From the IMG/VR virus record IMGVR_UViG_3300028864_000016, positions 1 to 64,000 of that record: a stretch of 64,000 nucleotides of DNA. One strand, 5' to 3'. The notes below the pieces were generated by a model that had not been told where the DNA came from, did no database searches, and was given only the letters and a program-made list of their open reading frames with translations. Positions 1-7,862 of the stretch are shown piece after piece; position 1 is the stretch's first letter, and each line of letters opens with the position of its first letter. Source of the DNA: a virus. Made by a program: the position numbers and the translations under genes.

Positions 1-15
1 CCATCTTCTAATATA

Positions 16-987
16 TTATTTATCTTTATCGATTCTTGATTTATTAACTAATTTAAATTTTCTTAACCTCATTTTATCAATTTTATTATTCAACTTTTCT
101 ATTTCTAAATCTTTCTTATTACTTTCTTTGTTATATCCATCTTCCAATAATTTTAATTCTCTTCCTAAGACTTCTTTATTCTCTATCTTAATAGATATTA
201 TCTCATTATCTTTCTTTTCTTCTAAGGTCTTAATATCTGCCTTATATTCTTTAATAGATTGATTTTTATTTTCTATTTCAGCTTTATGAAATAGAATTCT
301 TTCAGTATCATTATTAATCTTATCCTGTAATTTTATAATTGTATTCTCTAAATTAATTTTATCTGTAGACAGTCTATTATTATCTTTCTTTACTTGCTCC
401 AATTCTTTTTCTATTACTTGGTACTGTTCTTTATACTCTTTATATTCTGCAAGATTGCTTAACAACATATCATTCTTTTGCTTATATTCTTCAACTATTA
501 ATGTTTTATCTTTCAAATTACTTTCTAATTGCTCCATTTGTTTATCATTTTTTAATCTAATATTAGCTAATTCTAGTTTATTACTATCATTTGTCTTTTG
601 TAACACATTTATTTTAGTGTAAACATCTTGTAATTCTTGTTTTTGTTCTGTAATAATATTATCTTTAATTAACAACATATTTTTATATTTTTCTTTTAGT
701 TCTTGTAATTCTGAATCTTTAGCACCTAGAAAACTATTGCCCTGTTCACATACATTAATAAATATATTATAGATTCTTTGTGTTATCTCTTGTAACTCAT
801 CTGTATTAACTGCAAATATATTATTTTTCTTTACATTTTCTAATTCCATAAGACTTACAACTTTTTTAAAATATTCTTCTTGTGTTAATCCCAAACTATC
901 TAATTGCCTTTTAATATCTGCTTTTGTATCCTCTTTAACCCTATAACTGGTTACTGTACTTTTATTTGGTTCATTTTCATTGCTCAT
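16..987 (-). CDS. RHH-like N-terminus plus long coiled-coil protein
   Basis: A 323-residue protein. Residues about 12-50 (VTSYRVKEDTKADIKRQLD, then GLTQEEYFKKVVSLME) look like a ribbon-helix-helix or short helical DNA-binding head. From about residue 60 to the end it is nearly continuous heptad-rich coiled coil with dense K, E, Q, N and L. This layout resembles KfrA-like plasmid or phage DNA-binding proteins, but that is inference from architecture only. The start follows a GAGGTG ribosome site. A TTGACT-17-TACACT promoter and a motif copy lie upstream. It is the last leftward gene seen; its stop is only 16 bases from the edge. Confidence 0.75.
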   Translation of the reverse strand: MSNENEPNKSTVTSYRVKEDTKADIKRQLDSLGLTQEEYFKKVVSLMELENVKKNNIFAVNTDELQEITQRIYNIFINVCEQGNSFLGAKDSELQELKEKYKNMLLIKDNIITEQKQELQDVYTKINVLQKTNDSNKLELANIRLKNDKQMEQLESNLKDKTLIVEEYKQKNDMLLSNLAEYKEYKEQYQVIEKELEQVKKDNNRLSTDKINLENTIIKLQDKINNDTERILFHKAEIENKNQSIKEYKADIKTLEEKKDNEIISIKIENKEVLGRELKLLEDGYNKESNKKDLEIEKLNNKIDKMRLRKFKLVNKSRIDKDK

Positions 988-1056
988 GGTATCACCTCAT
1001 AAATTAATTTTGTTTACGTTTTTATTTGAGTAAACATGTTGTAATTACTTTATTTA

Positions 1057-1085
1057 AGTGTATACTTTATCCAGTTTATAGTCAA
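1057..1085 (-). promoter_or_regulatory. Sigma-A-type promoter
   Basis: Read leftward: TTGACT, a 17-base spacer, then TACACT. It serves the coiled-coil gene ending at 16. A copy of the dispersed motif (AAACAAAATTAA) lies between the promoter and the ribosome site, near 1000-1015. Confidence 0.6.
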
Positions 1086-1106
1086 TATAATTTATAACAT
1101 AAAAAT

Positions 1107-1127
1107 AAGACTAGAAATTCTAGTCTT
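1107..1127 (-). terminator. Intrinsic terminator
   Basis: Near-perfect palindrome (AAGACTAGAA and its complement, one base between) followed on the minus strand by ATTTTTAT. It closes the 1155-1598 gene. Confidence 0.7.
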
Positions 1128-1154
1128 AAAATAACTTCTGTTAACATTTAGATT

Positions 1155-1598
1155 TTAATAGGTTGCATGGTATAAATAAGTATAATTATTATTAACCATA
1201 TTTTCTAATTCCTTATCTAATATTTCTAATAACTTGTTTAATTCTTTTTCACGTGCCTCATATTGGCTTTTCGTATTCATTATATATTCATCATAATAAC
1301 CAAGTTTAATTGTTTTTTGTAATTTTCTTATTGCTAATTTTAAAGAATCTAAGTTAAATAAACTTGCACCTTCTTCACAATAATCATCTCCAGTAGTTTC
1401 TTTTATAGAGTCTATTATAATTTGATTAAATAAATAATCATCAGTGTAAAATAAACATTGCTCAAACTTTTTCCATTTTTCTTTATCATCATTTAACACA
1501 TAGCAATAGTAATGTTCCCTCCAATCTAAATAGTTTTCTCTATCTATTTTTGATACTTTTTCTACTTTATATTTGTTTAAGTCTGCATCTAATCCCAT
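1155..1598 (-). CDS. Hypothetical phage protein (MGLD-type start)
   Basis: A 147-residue acidic, aromatic-rich protein. It begins MGLDADLNKYKVEKV, like a family of small phage proteins that start MGLDMYL and have no known function. The middle has WREHYYCYVLNDDKEKWKKF and the C-terminal half is helical (EAREKELNKLLEILDKELE). The AAGGAGG ribosome site 8 bases upstream fixes the start. It has its own terminator. Function unknown. Confidence 0.65.
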   Translation of the reverse strand: MGLDADLNKYKVEKVSKIDRENYLDWREHYYCYVLNDDKEKWKKFEQCLFYTDDYLFNQIIIDSIKETTGDDYCEEGASLFNLDSLKLAIRKLQKTIKLGYYDEYIMNTKSQYEAREKELNKLLEILDKELENMVNNNYTYLYHATY

Positions 1599-1667
1599 TT
1601 TTTATTCCTCCTTAATATTAATTGATAATCATTTTCGTTTTAAAATATAAGTTTTAAGTAAATAAAA

Positions 1668-1692
1668 AAGAACCCTATTAATTAGAGTTCTT
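1668..1692 (-). terminator. Intrinsic terminator
   Basis: On the minus strand, a stem AAGAACTCT / AGGGTTCTT with G-U pairs, then TTTTTTATT. It follows the DUF262 gene. Confidence 0.65.
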
Positions 1693-1702
1693 AATCATAT
1701 TT

Positions 1703-2500
1703 TTATAATTTTTCTTCCAACATCTTTTTAACTTTTTCAATATGTTTTTCGTCCATTGGTTTACCAGTTGTATTCAATTTAATGAAATATCTTAATTTTT
1801 GTTCCTCAGTTAAATTTTCTGATTCTCCCCATGATATAGAATGGTTTTCTATATAGTCTTGGTCTCTAGCCGATAAGTCACTAAATTTACATCCTTTATA
1901 TTCAAACCTATCTTCATAATATTCTAATAATGTAGTAAGTCTTTGTTTCCCATCTAGTACTTCATATTTATCTAGTATATAATCAGGTTTAATAAAAGTA
2001 AATTTTCCTATATCCACATTATTAAATATGCTATCTATTAGTGTAACTTTATCTTCTAAATCCCAGACTAAACCTCTTTGATATACTGGCTCTAATTCAA
2101 ATCCAAAATGATATGCATGGTTAAGTAACGAACCAATAGTTCTTTGGCTGTAATTGATTCTAACGTCGTCCTTTTTGGCAAATAATATTTTATTATTATT
2201 GAATTTTCTTATTTCTGTCCACATCCATACACCTTTACAATGTTCAGTAGTTATAGGATTTCCATAATTATTATTTATACTTGTATAGTCTACAACATAA
2301 AATTTTCCATCATCAATAATTTTATCTATTGTTGCATCTTTTAAATTTCCTATATTAACTTTATCACCTATGTTATATCTATAAGTAGGTTCTGGAATAT
2401 ATTCAAAATCTTCTTGTAGTCTTTTTAAATCACGTTCTACTTTCTCTCTTTGTTGTTCTTCAAATGTTAATTCTATCTTTTTAGTTTTCGCTTTAGCCAT
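1703..2500 (-). CDS. DUF262 (ParB/Srx-fold) protein
   Basis: A 265-residue protein. The N-terminus has a beta-rich module (YNIGDKVNIGNLKDATIDK). It is followed by a DUF262 core with three landmarks: PVYQRGLVWDLEDKVTLIDS (about 160-180), EVLDGKQRLTTLLEYY (the DGQQR-type motif) and KLNTTGKPMDEKHIEK. DUF262 is the nucleotide-hydrolysing half of GmrSD-type modification-dependent restriction enzymes and also occurs alone in phages and plasmids. No DUF1524 nuclease follows here, so a defence or antidefence role is possible but unproven. An in-frame GTG at 2509 overlaps the ribosome site (GGAGTG), so ATG at 2500 is the better start. Confidence 0.8.
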   Translation of the reverse strand: MAKAKTKKIELTFEEQQREKVERDLKRLQEDFEYIPEPTYRYNIGDKVNIGNLKDATIDKIIDDGKFYVVDYTSINNNYGNPITTEHCKGVWMWTEIRKFNNNKILFAKKDDVRINYSQRTIGSLLNHAYHFGFELEPVYQRGLVWDLEDKVTLIDSIFNNVDIGKFTFIKPDYILDKYEVLDGKQRLTTLLEYYEDRFEYKGCKFSDLSARDQDYIENHSISWGESENLTEEQKLRYFIKLNTTGKPMDEKHIEKVKKMLEEKL

Positions 2501-2526
2501 TGTATCCACTCCATTCTTATTATTTA

Positions 2527-2555
2527 ATTATACTAAAATTTTATGTATCTGTCAT
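2527..2555 (-). promoter_or_regulatory. Sigma-A-type promoter for the DUF262 gene
   Basis: Read leftward: ATGACA, 17 bases, TATAAT. A motif copy (AATAAATTAAAATAA) lies about 25 bases upstream of the -35 box. Confidence 0.65.
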
Positions 2556-2631
2556 TTCTTTATAGTGTAATATATTATTTTAATTTATTGTTGTAAATAA
2601 TATCCAGTTAAAACAAGGATTTGATTGGAAT

Positions 2632-2982
2632 TTAATTACTCATTAATGCTACATCATTCATAACACGTTTACCAAAATCAGTATTTTCAAACCCAATTTT
2701 TTCAGTTCTTTTCAATTCCTTTTTAATTTTTTCTTTATTTATTCTAAGCATATCTTCAATTCCTGTTTCTTCTTTTAATTCAATCTTATCAATTCCATTA
2801 TACAAATACGCTCCACCTAAACAACTCTTATCTTTTATCATTTCTACATTATTGATTTTTAATTTTCCCATTCCATATTTTAAAAATTGTCTAAACACTA
2901 TTTGTATAGAACTTTTTTCAGATTTACTAAATTTTTTAACTGGTTTACCATTCAACCATGCGTAATAATATATTCTATCCAT
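2632..2982 (-). CDS. Hypothetical protein
   Basis: A 116-residue basic protein beginning MDRIYYYAWLNGKPVKKF. No recognisable motif. The AAGGTGG ribosome site overlaps an upstream in-frame GTG (2994), so ATG at 2982 is preferred. It is a single-gene unit with its own strong promoter. Confidence 0.6.
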   Translation of the reverse strand: MDRIYYYAWLNGKPVKKFSKSEKSSIQIVFRQFLKYGMGKLKINNVEMIKDKSCLGGAYLYNGIDKIELKEETGIEDMLRINKEKIKKELKRTEKIGFENTDFGKRVMNDVALMSN

Positions 2983-3053
2983 AACATTTACCACCTTTTA
3001 ATTTATTTTAATTTATATTGATTATGTATTTTCTCAACGTTTATCTTAATATT

Positions 3054-3092
3054 AGTATATCAGTTATATAAGGTACTGTCAACAAATTAATG
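3054..3092 (-). promoter_or_regulatory. Promoter with operator-like motif overlapping -35
   Basis: Read leftward: CATTAATTTGTTGACA, in which TTGACA (3077-3082) is the -35 box. Then come 17 bases and TATACT (3054-3059). The dispersed motif (plus strand AACAAATTAATG, 3081-3092) shares bases with the -35 box, so a protein on the motif would occlude RNA polymerase. Confidence 0.7.
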
Positions 3093-3280
3093 TAATTGTT
3101 TTTAATAAAATAAGTTTTTTAATTGGATATTATTTATTCTATTTATAGGCTCATAGCTGAATTTTACTTATATAGGTGTAATTGTATTCCTTCATCCCTA
3201 ATAGTGCCTTAGAATCCATTCTGACGTTATAATATTGCAGTAAAATTATTTTTTCTTGTAGTAGTTAAAATAATAATAAA

Positions 3281-3311
3281 AGGAACTATAAAAAATTTTA
3301 TTTATAGTCCC
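3281..3311 (-). terminator. Intrinsic terminator of the antirepressor gene
   Basis: Minus-strand stem GGGACTATAAA / TTTATAGTTCC followed by TTTTATTATTAT. Confidence 0.65.
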
Positions 3312-3322
3312 TAAATCTATAT

Positions 3323-4087
3323 TTAATTAAATGACCAATTAGAAATGAATGTACTAGCTGAACCGAAAACAAGTGGGTTTAAATCCTTATAAGAAGAAAC
3401 CTCAAATTTTTCCGAAACATTAAGCCAAAGGTTTTTAAAATATTTTCTTGATTCTGTTTTATATAATTTACTATGTGCTCCACCTAAAATTGTACTTACT
3501 CTTTCTCTAGCTTGTTTTAATAACTTACTAGCTTGATAACTATTTATAGTTGAAACATCAATAAATGAATCTAATTTATTTTGTGTACTTGTTAATTTTT
3601 CTGTATTGTTAGTTATTTCATTTTTTAATTGTGATACTTCATTTTCTAATTTAACTATTTGACCTTTTAAACCAAAATCCTCAGCAAATTGTTCTTTCTG
3701 TTCATCAGTTTCAAAAAATGCTTTATAAAGAACATCTTTGCACTTTAGCTGATAATTTACTAATCTTTCAACCGCTTCTGGGTTTTCTTCTTTCATAGTT
3801 GGAGTTAGCGAAATCTTGGCAAGCCACAAAGTAACATAATATTCATGAATCGCAAATACATTTTGTTGACCTCCATTTGTAGGGAACGTCATATTTGTCA
3901 TACCCTTTGATAAAACCACGTCATTTTTGATATTTTTTATTTGCCTATCTGCTTGACCTATTGTTAATCCAATATCCGTACAAGCTTTCTTTACTCCTAG
4001 CCACACTTCTCCTTTGTTGTCTTTAATTCCTAAAATTTGTCCGCCTTCAAAGTCAATTAATTTTTGTTGTAATTTTTCTTTTTCCAT
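3323..4087 (-). CDS. Phage antirepressor (P22_AR_N + ORF6C)
   Basis: A 254-residue protein with the two-domain layout of phage antirepressors. Residues about 8-115 match the P22 antirepressor N-terminal domain (ILGIKDNKGEVWLGVKKAC, RQIKNIKNDVVLSKG, FPTNGGQQNVFAI, LWLAKISLTPTMKEENPE). A coiled coil (about 140-175) links to an ORF6C-type C-terminal domain (YQASKLLKQARERVSTILGG, ending in an F/W-rich stretch). Such proteins bind or displace phage repressors and help set the lysis-lysogeny decision. Ribosome site GGGAG, 8 bases from ATG. A motif copy (4108-4119) sits in the leader, tying the gene to the phage-wide regulon. Confidence 0.85.
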   Translation of the reverse strand: MEKEKLQQKLIDFEGGQILGIKDNKGEVWLGVKKACTDIGLTIGQADRQIKNIKNDVVLSKGMTNMTFPTNGGQQNVFAIHEYYVTLWLAKISLTPTMKEENPEAVERLVNYQLKCKDVLYKAFFETDEQKEQFAEDFGLKGQIVKLENEVSQLKNEITNNTEKLTSTQNKLDSFIDVSTINSYQASKLLKQARERVSTILGGAHSKLYKTESRKYFKNLWLNVSEKFEVSSYKDLNPLVFGSASTFISNWSFN

Positions 4088-4107
4088 TTTATCATTCTCC
4101 CTTTATG

Positions 4108-4119
4108 TATTAATTTGTT
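4108..4119 (-). promoter_or_regulatory. Dispersed motif copy, ribosome-site proximal
   Basis: Leftward reading AACAAATTAATA, 12 bases before the GGGAG ribosome site of the antirepressor gene. Orientation agrees with transcription, like other downstream copies. Confidence 0.5.
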
Positions 4120-4175
4120 AGCATATAATATGCTTGTATATAAGTACCATTCATAGATACTCATACGCCTACATA

Positions 4176-4412
4176 TTATATTTGCTCTTTAGTTGCTTTG
4201 TATACTGTTTCGTCAGGCTCGAATAATGTTAATCCTGCATTTAAAATACTTATAGCATTTACGTTGTTTGTTTTATAAAAATCTAAATCTTGTTGCAATA
4301 TCTTCATATATAATGTGCCACCACTATAGAAACACTCTTTATCCTCTATTGTATCGAAACGAACTTTTAAACCTATCTTTTCATATTTAATTATTGTTTT
4401 TACTACTTTCAT
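4176..4412 (-). CDS. Small hypothetical protein
   Basis: A 78-residue protein (MKVVKTIIKYEKIGLKVRFD). Last gene of a tight four-gene operon. An in-frame GTG at 4421 is part of the AGAGGTG ribosome site; ATG at 4412 is better placed. No motif recognised. Confidence 0.55.
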   Translation of the reverse strand: MKVVKTIIKYEKIGLKVRFDTIEDKECFYSGGTLYMKILQQDLDFYKTNNVNAISILNAGLTLFEPDETVYKATKEQI

Positions 4413-4427
4413 TTTATACACCTCTTT

Positions 4428-4580
4428 CTATTTGACCATAAATCTATTATTAATATAATTTTGTTTGTTTTCACCAGGTAAAGCAGTAATTCCATTATTC
4501 ATATGTTTAATTAATTTTTCTTTTTGTTCTTCTGTGATTTCTATCCAACCTCTAAATAAAGATTTATACATTATTTTCAT
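4428..4580 (-). CDS. Small hypothetical protein (50 aa)
   Basis: A 50-residue reading frame: MKIMYKSLFRGWIEITEEQ, then a helical KEKLIKHMNN and a tail ending NRFMVK. AAAAGGGG ribosome site. It lies head to tail between two neighbours in the same leftward operon, which supports its being real despite its size. Confidence 0.55.
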   Translation of the reverse strand: MKIMYKSLFRGWIEITEEQKEKLIKHMNNGITALPGENKQNYINNRFMVK

Positions 4581-4593
4581 AATTATTCCCCTT

Positions 4594-4752
4594 TTATTTA
4601 TTTTCTTCTAGTAATTTCAACACTTCTTCTAATCCTTCACCCTTACCTACATAAAACCCTTCATCATAACCACTTGAAGAAGTTTTAATATGTTTATTTA
4701 CTTCTTCAAGCATTTCTTGAATTTCATTTATTAACTTATCAATTTTTTTCAT
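4594..4752 (-). CDS. Small helical acidic protein (52 aa)
   Basis: A 52-residue frame starting MKKIDKLINEIQEMLEEVNK, predicted mostly helical. It begins 2 bases after the upstream stop at 4754, so translation is probably coupled. No family recognised. Confidence 0.55.
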   Translation of the reverse strand: MKKIDKLINEIQEMLEEVNKHIKTSSSGYDEGFYVGKGEGLEEVLKLLEENK

Positions 4753-4753
4753 A

Positions 4754-4930
4754 TTAATTCACCTCAGTTATTTTTCTATTATACATATCAACTAATTCTG
4801 GTTTTAAAAATCCCTTACAAGCTCCAATTCCATTTAATGCTCTTTTAACCCATTCTTTCTCAGTTATTTTATGTGGTGTTTTTAATTCATCTAATCTATA
4901 AATTTCTATTGCTAATTCTTTTCTTGTCAT
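4754..4930 (-). CDS. Small hypothetical protein
   Basis: A 58-residue protein (MTRKELAIEIYRLDELKTP). First gene of the four-gene operon. The ribosome site is AAGGAG; the TTG at 4939 lies inside the spacer and is not the likely start. A motif copy (AAACAAATTAAAAG) precedes the ribosome site. Confidence 0.55.
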   Translation of the reverse strand: MTRKELAIEIYRLDELKTPHKITEKEWVKRALNGIGACKGFLKPELVDMYNRKITEVN

Positions 4931-4951
4931 CTTAATCAATCTCCTTCATTC

Positions 4952-5098
4952 TTTTAATTTGTTTCAATCTTGTTTATTATGTATTTTACTTTAAAAGTTC
5001 CTCAAGCATTGCACTAGATTTAGTTTTCTGTCTTTACTTGATTGCTTAGAATTGTTTGTTCCTTGTCTATGTATTAAGTATATAATAAATTAATAGAA
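4952..5098 (-). promoter_or_regulatory. Regulatory gap with an inverted motif pair
   Basis: One motif copy reads with the operon (4952-4964, next to the ribosome site). The other reads against it (plus strand AATAAATTAATAGAA, 5084-5098). A promoter must lie between them, but I cannot choose convincing -35 and -10 boxes. Confidence 0.5.
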
Positions 5099-5192
5099 AC
5101 ATCAAGAAAATTCATTCGACAAAATTCTATTAAAACTGAGTTTTTATCAAGAGTTGATAATTATTTTCAATTACTAAGCTGATAAACAAAAA

Positions 5193-5216
5193 AGAGCTGA
5201 ATCTCTTCAACTCTTA
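5193..5216 (-). terminator. Intrinsic terminator
   Basis: Minus-strand stem AAGAGTTGAA / TTCAGCTCTT followed by TTTTTTG. It overlaps the stop codon of the 5214-5522 gene by two bases. Confidence 0.7.
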
Positions 5217-5522
5217 CATTTTATAAGGTAGCAAACCAATTAACTCATTTTTGTTTATTTCTATTTTAACATTGGTTGTAACTGGTTTCCATTCATTATT
5301 AATTTTTTGCTTCATATCTTCTGTTTGTCCAATCTCAATAATTCCATTTGCAAGATTCTTAATATATATCTTTTGGAATTTATTTTGTTCGATTATTGTG
5401 TCCTTTGAACTATTTAATAATGATCTTAAATCTTTTCTATCCATTAAGATTCCTTCTTCATCATTTAACCATATTCCTACCATGTCATTACTTCTAGTAT
5501 ATTCAATTTCAATATTATTCAT
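5214..5522 (-). CDS. Hypothetical protein
   Basis: A 102-residue protein, probably alternating strands (IEIEYTRSNDMVGIWLNDEEG and KIYIKNLANGIIEIGQTEDM). AGGAG ribosome site 9 bases upstream; monocistronic. No family recognised. Confidence 0.6.
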   Translation of the reverse strand: MNNIEIEYTRSNDMVGIWLNDEEGILMDRKDLRSLLNSSKDTIIEQNKFQKIYIKNLANGIIEIGQTEDMKQKINNEWKPVTTNVKIEINKNELIGLLPYKM

Positions 5523-5572
5523 TTAAAATCACTCCTAAATATTATTTTTAATTTGTTTAACTTCTTGATACT

Positions 5573-5610
5573 AGTATATCAAATGTACACTTCATTGTCA
5601 ATGAATTAAT
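5573..5610 (-). promoter_or_regulatory. Promoter with motif overlapping -35
   Basis: Leftward TTGACA (5597-5602), 18 bases, TATACT (5573-5578). The motif variant CTATTAATTCATTGACA runs into the -35 box. Confidence 0.6.
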
Positions 5611-5679
5611 AGAAGAAAGTTTAAATAAAAGTTGACTTTTAATTGGTTTTCATTCTCATTCAGTTATGGTCAAAAAGAA

Positions 5680-5704
5680 AAGGAACTATTAATATTAGTT
5701 CCTT
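5680..5704 (-). terminator. Intrinsic terminator
   Basis: Minus-strand stem AAGGAACTA / TAGTTCCTT, then TTCTTTTT. Closes the operon ending at 5706. Confidence 0.7.
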
Positions 5705-5705
5705 A

Positions 5706-6113
5706 CTACCTAGTTATTTTTCTTCTTTCTTTTATATCTTTACTATTTGAATTGCAATAATGAAAATGATTTAGCCAATATAATAAATCACATATTACTT
5801 TATCTTTAATATTTATATTATTATAAAATTCATATTCTTCAAGTGCTAGTTGTATGTATTCAGCTAAGTCTTTGTAATTAATATTTTTATCTATTTCTTT
5901 TTTAATTATTCCTTCTTCTAAATCTTCATATATTGCTAACTTATCTATTAATCTTTGAAAATACTCTCCATCTGGACAATTAACTTTTAAATAGGCTTTT
6001 CCATTTAATATATTTGTTAATCTCTTTATTTTTATTGTATTAATAGAGTTGTTTTGTACTTTCTTTATATCTTTAGTTATTGAATCAGTAATATCACTAA
6101 TATCTAAATCCAT
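5706..6113 (-). CDS. Hypothetical protein
   Basis: A 135-residue protein with a short motif common in phage early proteins (RLIDKLAIYEDLEEG) in the middle. AAAGGAGG ribosome site. It overlaps the 3' end of the upstream Cys-rich frame by 17 bases, suggesting coupled translation. Function unknown. Confidence 0.6.
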   Translation of the reverse strand: MDLDISDITDSITKDIKKVQNNSINTIKIKRLTNILNGKAYLKVNCPDGEYFQRLIDKLAIYEDLEEGIIKKEIDKNINYKDLAEYIQLALEEYEFYNNINIKDKVICDLLYWLNHFHYCNSNSKDIKERRKITR

Positions 6114-6246
6114 CTGAATAACCTCCTTTAAGCTCGTAATTTGTAGCTTCTAAATATCCATCTATGAATTGTATACAAGTATTACATGGTTTTTGATTAC
6201 CATTTTGCTCACAGTATTTGCAATCTTCGCACAAATTCTCTGATAT
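6097..6246 (-). CDS. Small Cys-rich protein, apparent ATA start
   Basis: A 49-residue frame with two cysteine clusters (CEDCKYC and CNTC), consistent with a small zinc-binding protein. There is an excellent GGAGG site, but the codon 7 bases after it is ATA. No ATG or GTG lies in frame between the preceding stop and the cysteines; the next candidate, TTG, is too far away. Either ATA is used as a rare start or the start has mutated from ATG. Confidence 0.45.
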   Translation of the reverse strand: MSENLCEDCKYCEQNGNQKPCNTCIQFIDGYLEATNYELKGGYSDGFRY

Positions 6247-6267
6247 ACTAAAACCTCCTTTTTTAAT

Positions 6268-6471
6268 TTAATACATATTTATGTCTTTAATGTCACAAAA
6301 ATTTAACCATGTTCCATCGTATCCAACATCAATTAATATCCAGTCATCTTTAATAAAATCAATAGATACTTGTTCAAAATTTTTACCACTCAACATTTCA
6401 ATATTAACTATATTTTTCACTTCAAAATATTTATTTTTAACTCTTAGCACTTCAACTTTTTCTACTATCAT
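6268..6471 (-). CDS. Small hypothetical protein
   Basis: A 67-residue, probably beta-rich protein (MIVEKVEVLRVKNKYFEVKN, ending in a DGTWLNFCDIKDI stretch). AGGAGGG ribosome site. It starts just after the end of the broken gene at 6473-6692. Function unknown. Confidence 0.55.
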   Translation of the reverse strand: MIVEKVEVLRVKNKYFEVKNIVNIEMLSGKNFEQVSIDFIKDDWILIDVGYDGTWLNFCDIKDINMY

Positions 6472-6472
6472 T

Positions 6473-6692
6473 CTATTTTTCCCTCCTTTCTAATAGTTTT
6501 AATCTTTTATTAATTAAATTCAGCTCATCAGTAAAATATTTAATTTGTCCTATATTCTTTAATTCTAATATCTATAGATTCATCGTATCCCACATCTTTT
6601 CCTCTAACACTTACTTGTTTAGATGTAATATTATTTCTTTTTAATTCTGCTCTTATACTTTATGCCTTTTCTTTTAAAGTTAATCTTTCCAT
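6473..6692 (-). pseudogene. Decayed small phage gene (nonsense + frameshift)
   Basis: Starts ATG after GGTGG with MERLTLKEKA, then a TAA. The same frame continues SIRAELKRNNITSKQVSVR, then GKDVGYDESIDI. Homology-like coding then jumps frame to LELKNIGQIKYFTDELN, ending in LERREK. The TLKEKA..IRAELK..ITSKQVSVR pattern is a recognisable small Firmicute phage protein type. One stop and one frameshift make it non-functional unless recoded. Confidence 0.6.
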
Positions 6693-6726
6693 GTTAAAGT
6701 ACCACCTTTTGAATTATATTTTATTT

Positions 6727-7044
6727 TTATTCCTCCATTAAATCTTTCATATTTTTATTTTTCAAAAATTCATCATTTTTAATTACATTTCCCCAATATA
6801 AATTCTCTCCACAGTTTGGACAATAATTACTTTTATACACTATTCTATTGCATTTACAACTTTTACATTCAAACCAATGAATGTATTCATCATCACTGAA
6901 ATAATATTTAATATTTACTTCAGTTTCGAACTTAATAGGTTTACATTCTATATATTCACTACACAATTTTGCATCTTTACAATTATGACAATTAAATCCT
7001 CGCCCTCTGCAATGTAGTCCTGTATCTTTTAAATCTTTATTCAT
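6727..7044 (-). CDS. Zinc-ribbon-like Cys-rich protein
   Basis: A 105-residue protein with an N-terminal cysteine cluster (CRGRGFNCHNCKDAKLC). A C-terminal zinc ribbon follows (FECKSCKCNRIVYKSNYCPNCGENLYW, two CxxC knuckles). Probably a small nucleic-acid or protein-binding factor. ATG at 7065 is also in frame, but GAGG lies 8 bases before ATG at 7044. Function unknown. Confidence 0.6.
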   Translation of the reverse strand: MNKDLKDTGLHCRGRGFNCHNCKDAKLCSEYIECKPIKFETEVNIKYYFSDDEYIHWFECKSCKCNRIVYKSNYCPNCGENLYWGNVIKNDEFLKNKNMKDLMEE

Positions 7045-7130
7045 ATTTAAATTCCTCACTTTCATTTATTATCATTTATTTTATTTTCAGATATTCATAA
7101 GCCTACATGTAATTTTAAGTTATATTTTGT

Positions 7131-7430
7131 CTATATTAGCTTTTGTCTTTTCATAAAATTTTTCACTTCTGAAACGTCCCAAATTTCTTTTTCCCATTCT
7201 CCAATATTTTTACTTAATGAAGCTTCTACATAATCAAACTCAACTGTAACTCCTTCTTTAATTAATTTATCAAGATATGAACCCTGTCTATATAATTCCA
7301 TTTGATACATGTTATTTTGACTATCTATGATAAATGTACCTACTTTATTTTTTCTAAAACATAGTTTTAAACCTTTTGTTTCTAACTCTGATATTATATT
7401 GTTAAAATTTACTGTAATATTTTTTTTCAT
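7131..7430 (-). CDS. Hypothetical protein with hairpin leader
   Basis: A 99-residue protein (MKKNITVNFNNIISELETKG). No motif recognised. AAAAGGAG ribosome site. The leader carries one of the four covarying RNA hairpins (7447-7475), so translation or mRNA stability is probably controlled through it. Confidence 0.6.
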   Translation of the reverse strand: MKKNITVNFNNIISELETKGLKLCFRKNKVGTFIIDSQNNMYQMELYRQGSYLDKLIKEGVTVEFDYVEASLSKNIGEWEKEIWDVSEVKNFMKRQKLI

Positions 7431-7446
7431 TGTAAAAACTCCTTTT

Positions 7447-7475
7447 CACCTTAACCGCCTTTCGGTCGGTGGTTT
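7447..7475 (-). promoter_or_regulatory. Conserved leader RNA hairpin, copy D
   Basis: Minus-strand RNA: ACCG-ACCGAAAGG-CGGT followed by TAAGG, just upstream of the AAAAGGAG site. The outer stem is ACCG/CGGT here, ACTC/GAGT in copies at 9090 and 10536, and ACCT/AGGT at 18097. That is compensatory change. Confidence 0.6.
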
Positions 7476-7592
7476 TTATATTCTGTTAATTTGTTTATGT
7501 ATTTCTTAATATTATAATATCATACCTATATATCAATTGCAAGAATTATTTTAATAAATTAATATAATAAAACATTACTTAAAATTCTTATT

Positions 7593-7862
7593 TTATTTAC
7601 TCTTATGTTTGTTATGTCTTTTTGATTGCTTTGACCAATGTGGTTTGCTATAATCATGGATTCCACATTCTTTACATTCATCCCATAATAATATTGTGCC
7701 GTCTTCCATCCAATCACCAATATTTAAATACTTACAATATCCAGATAACTGTTTATGTTTTGTTTTATTAAAACTTAACCATTTACAGGTTTTAATATTT
7801 TTATTTTCATAACAATAACAAGTATCTTTAGGTATCCATTTTTTCATTGCTCTTTTTTTCAT
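7593..7862 (-). CDS. Cys-rich phage protein
   Basis: An 89-residue protein. Cysteines are grouped as CYC, C (KTCKW), C (SGYCKYLN) and CxxC (DECKECG), with conserved-looking KYLNIGDW and LLWDECKECG and a basic His/Lys tail. Probably zinc-binding. AAAGGAG ribosome site. Function unknown. Confidence 0.6.
   Translation of the reverse strand: MKKRAMKKWIPKDTCYCYENKNIKTCKWLSFNKTKHKQLSGYCKYLNIGDWMEDGTILLWDECKECGIHDYSKPHWSKQSKRHNKHKSK

Noticed and set aside
7447-7475. Intrinsic terminator of the gene at 7593
   Set aside because: The stem is followed on the minus strand by TAAGGTG and a ribosome site, not a T-run; it matches the leader-hairpin family instead.
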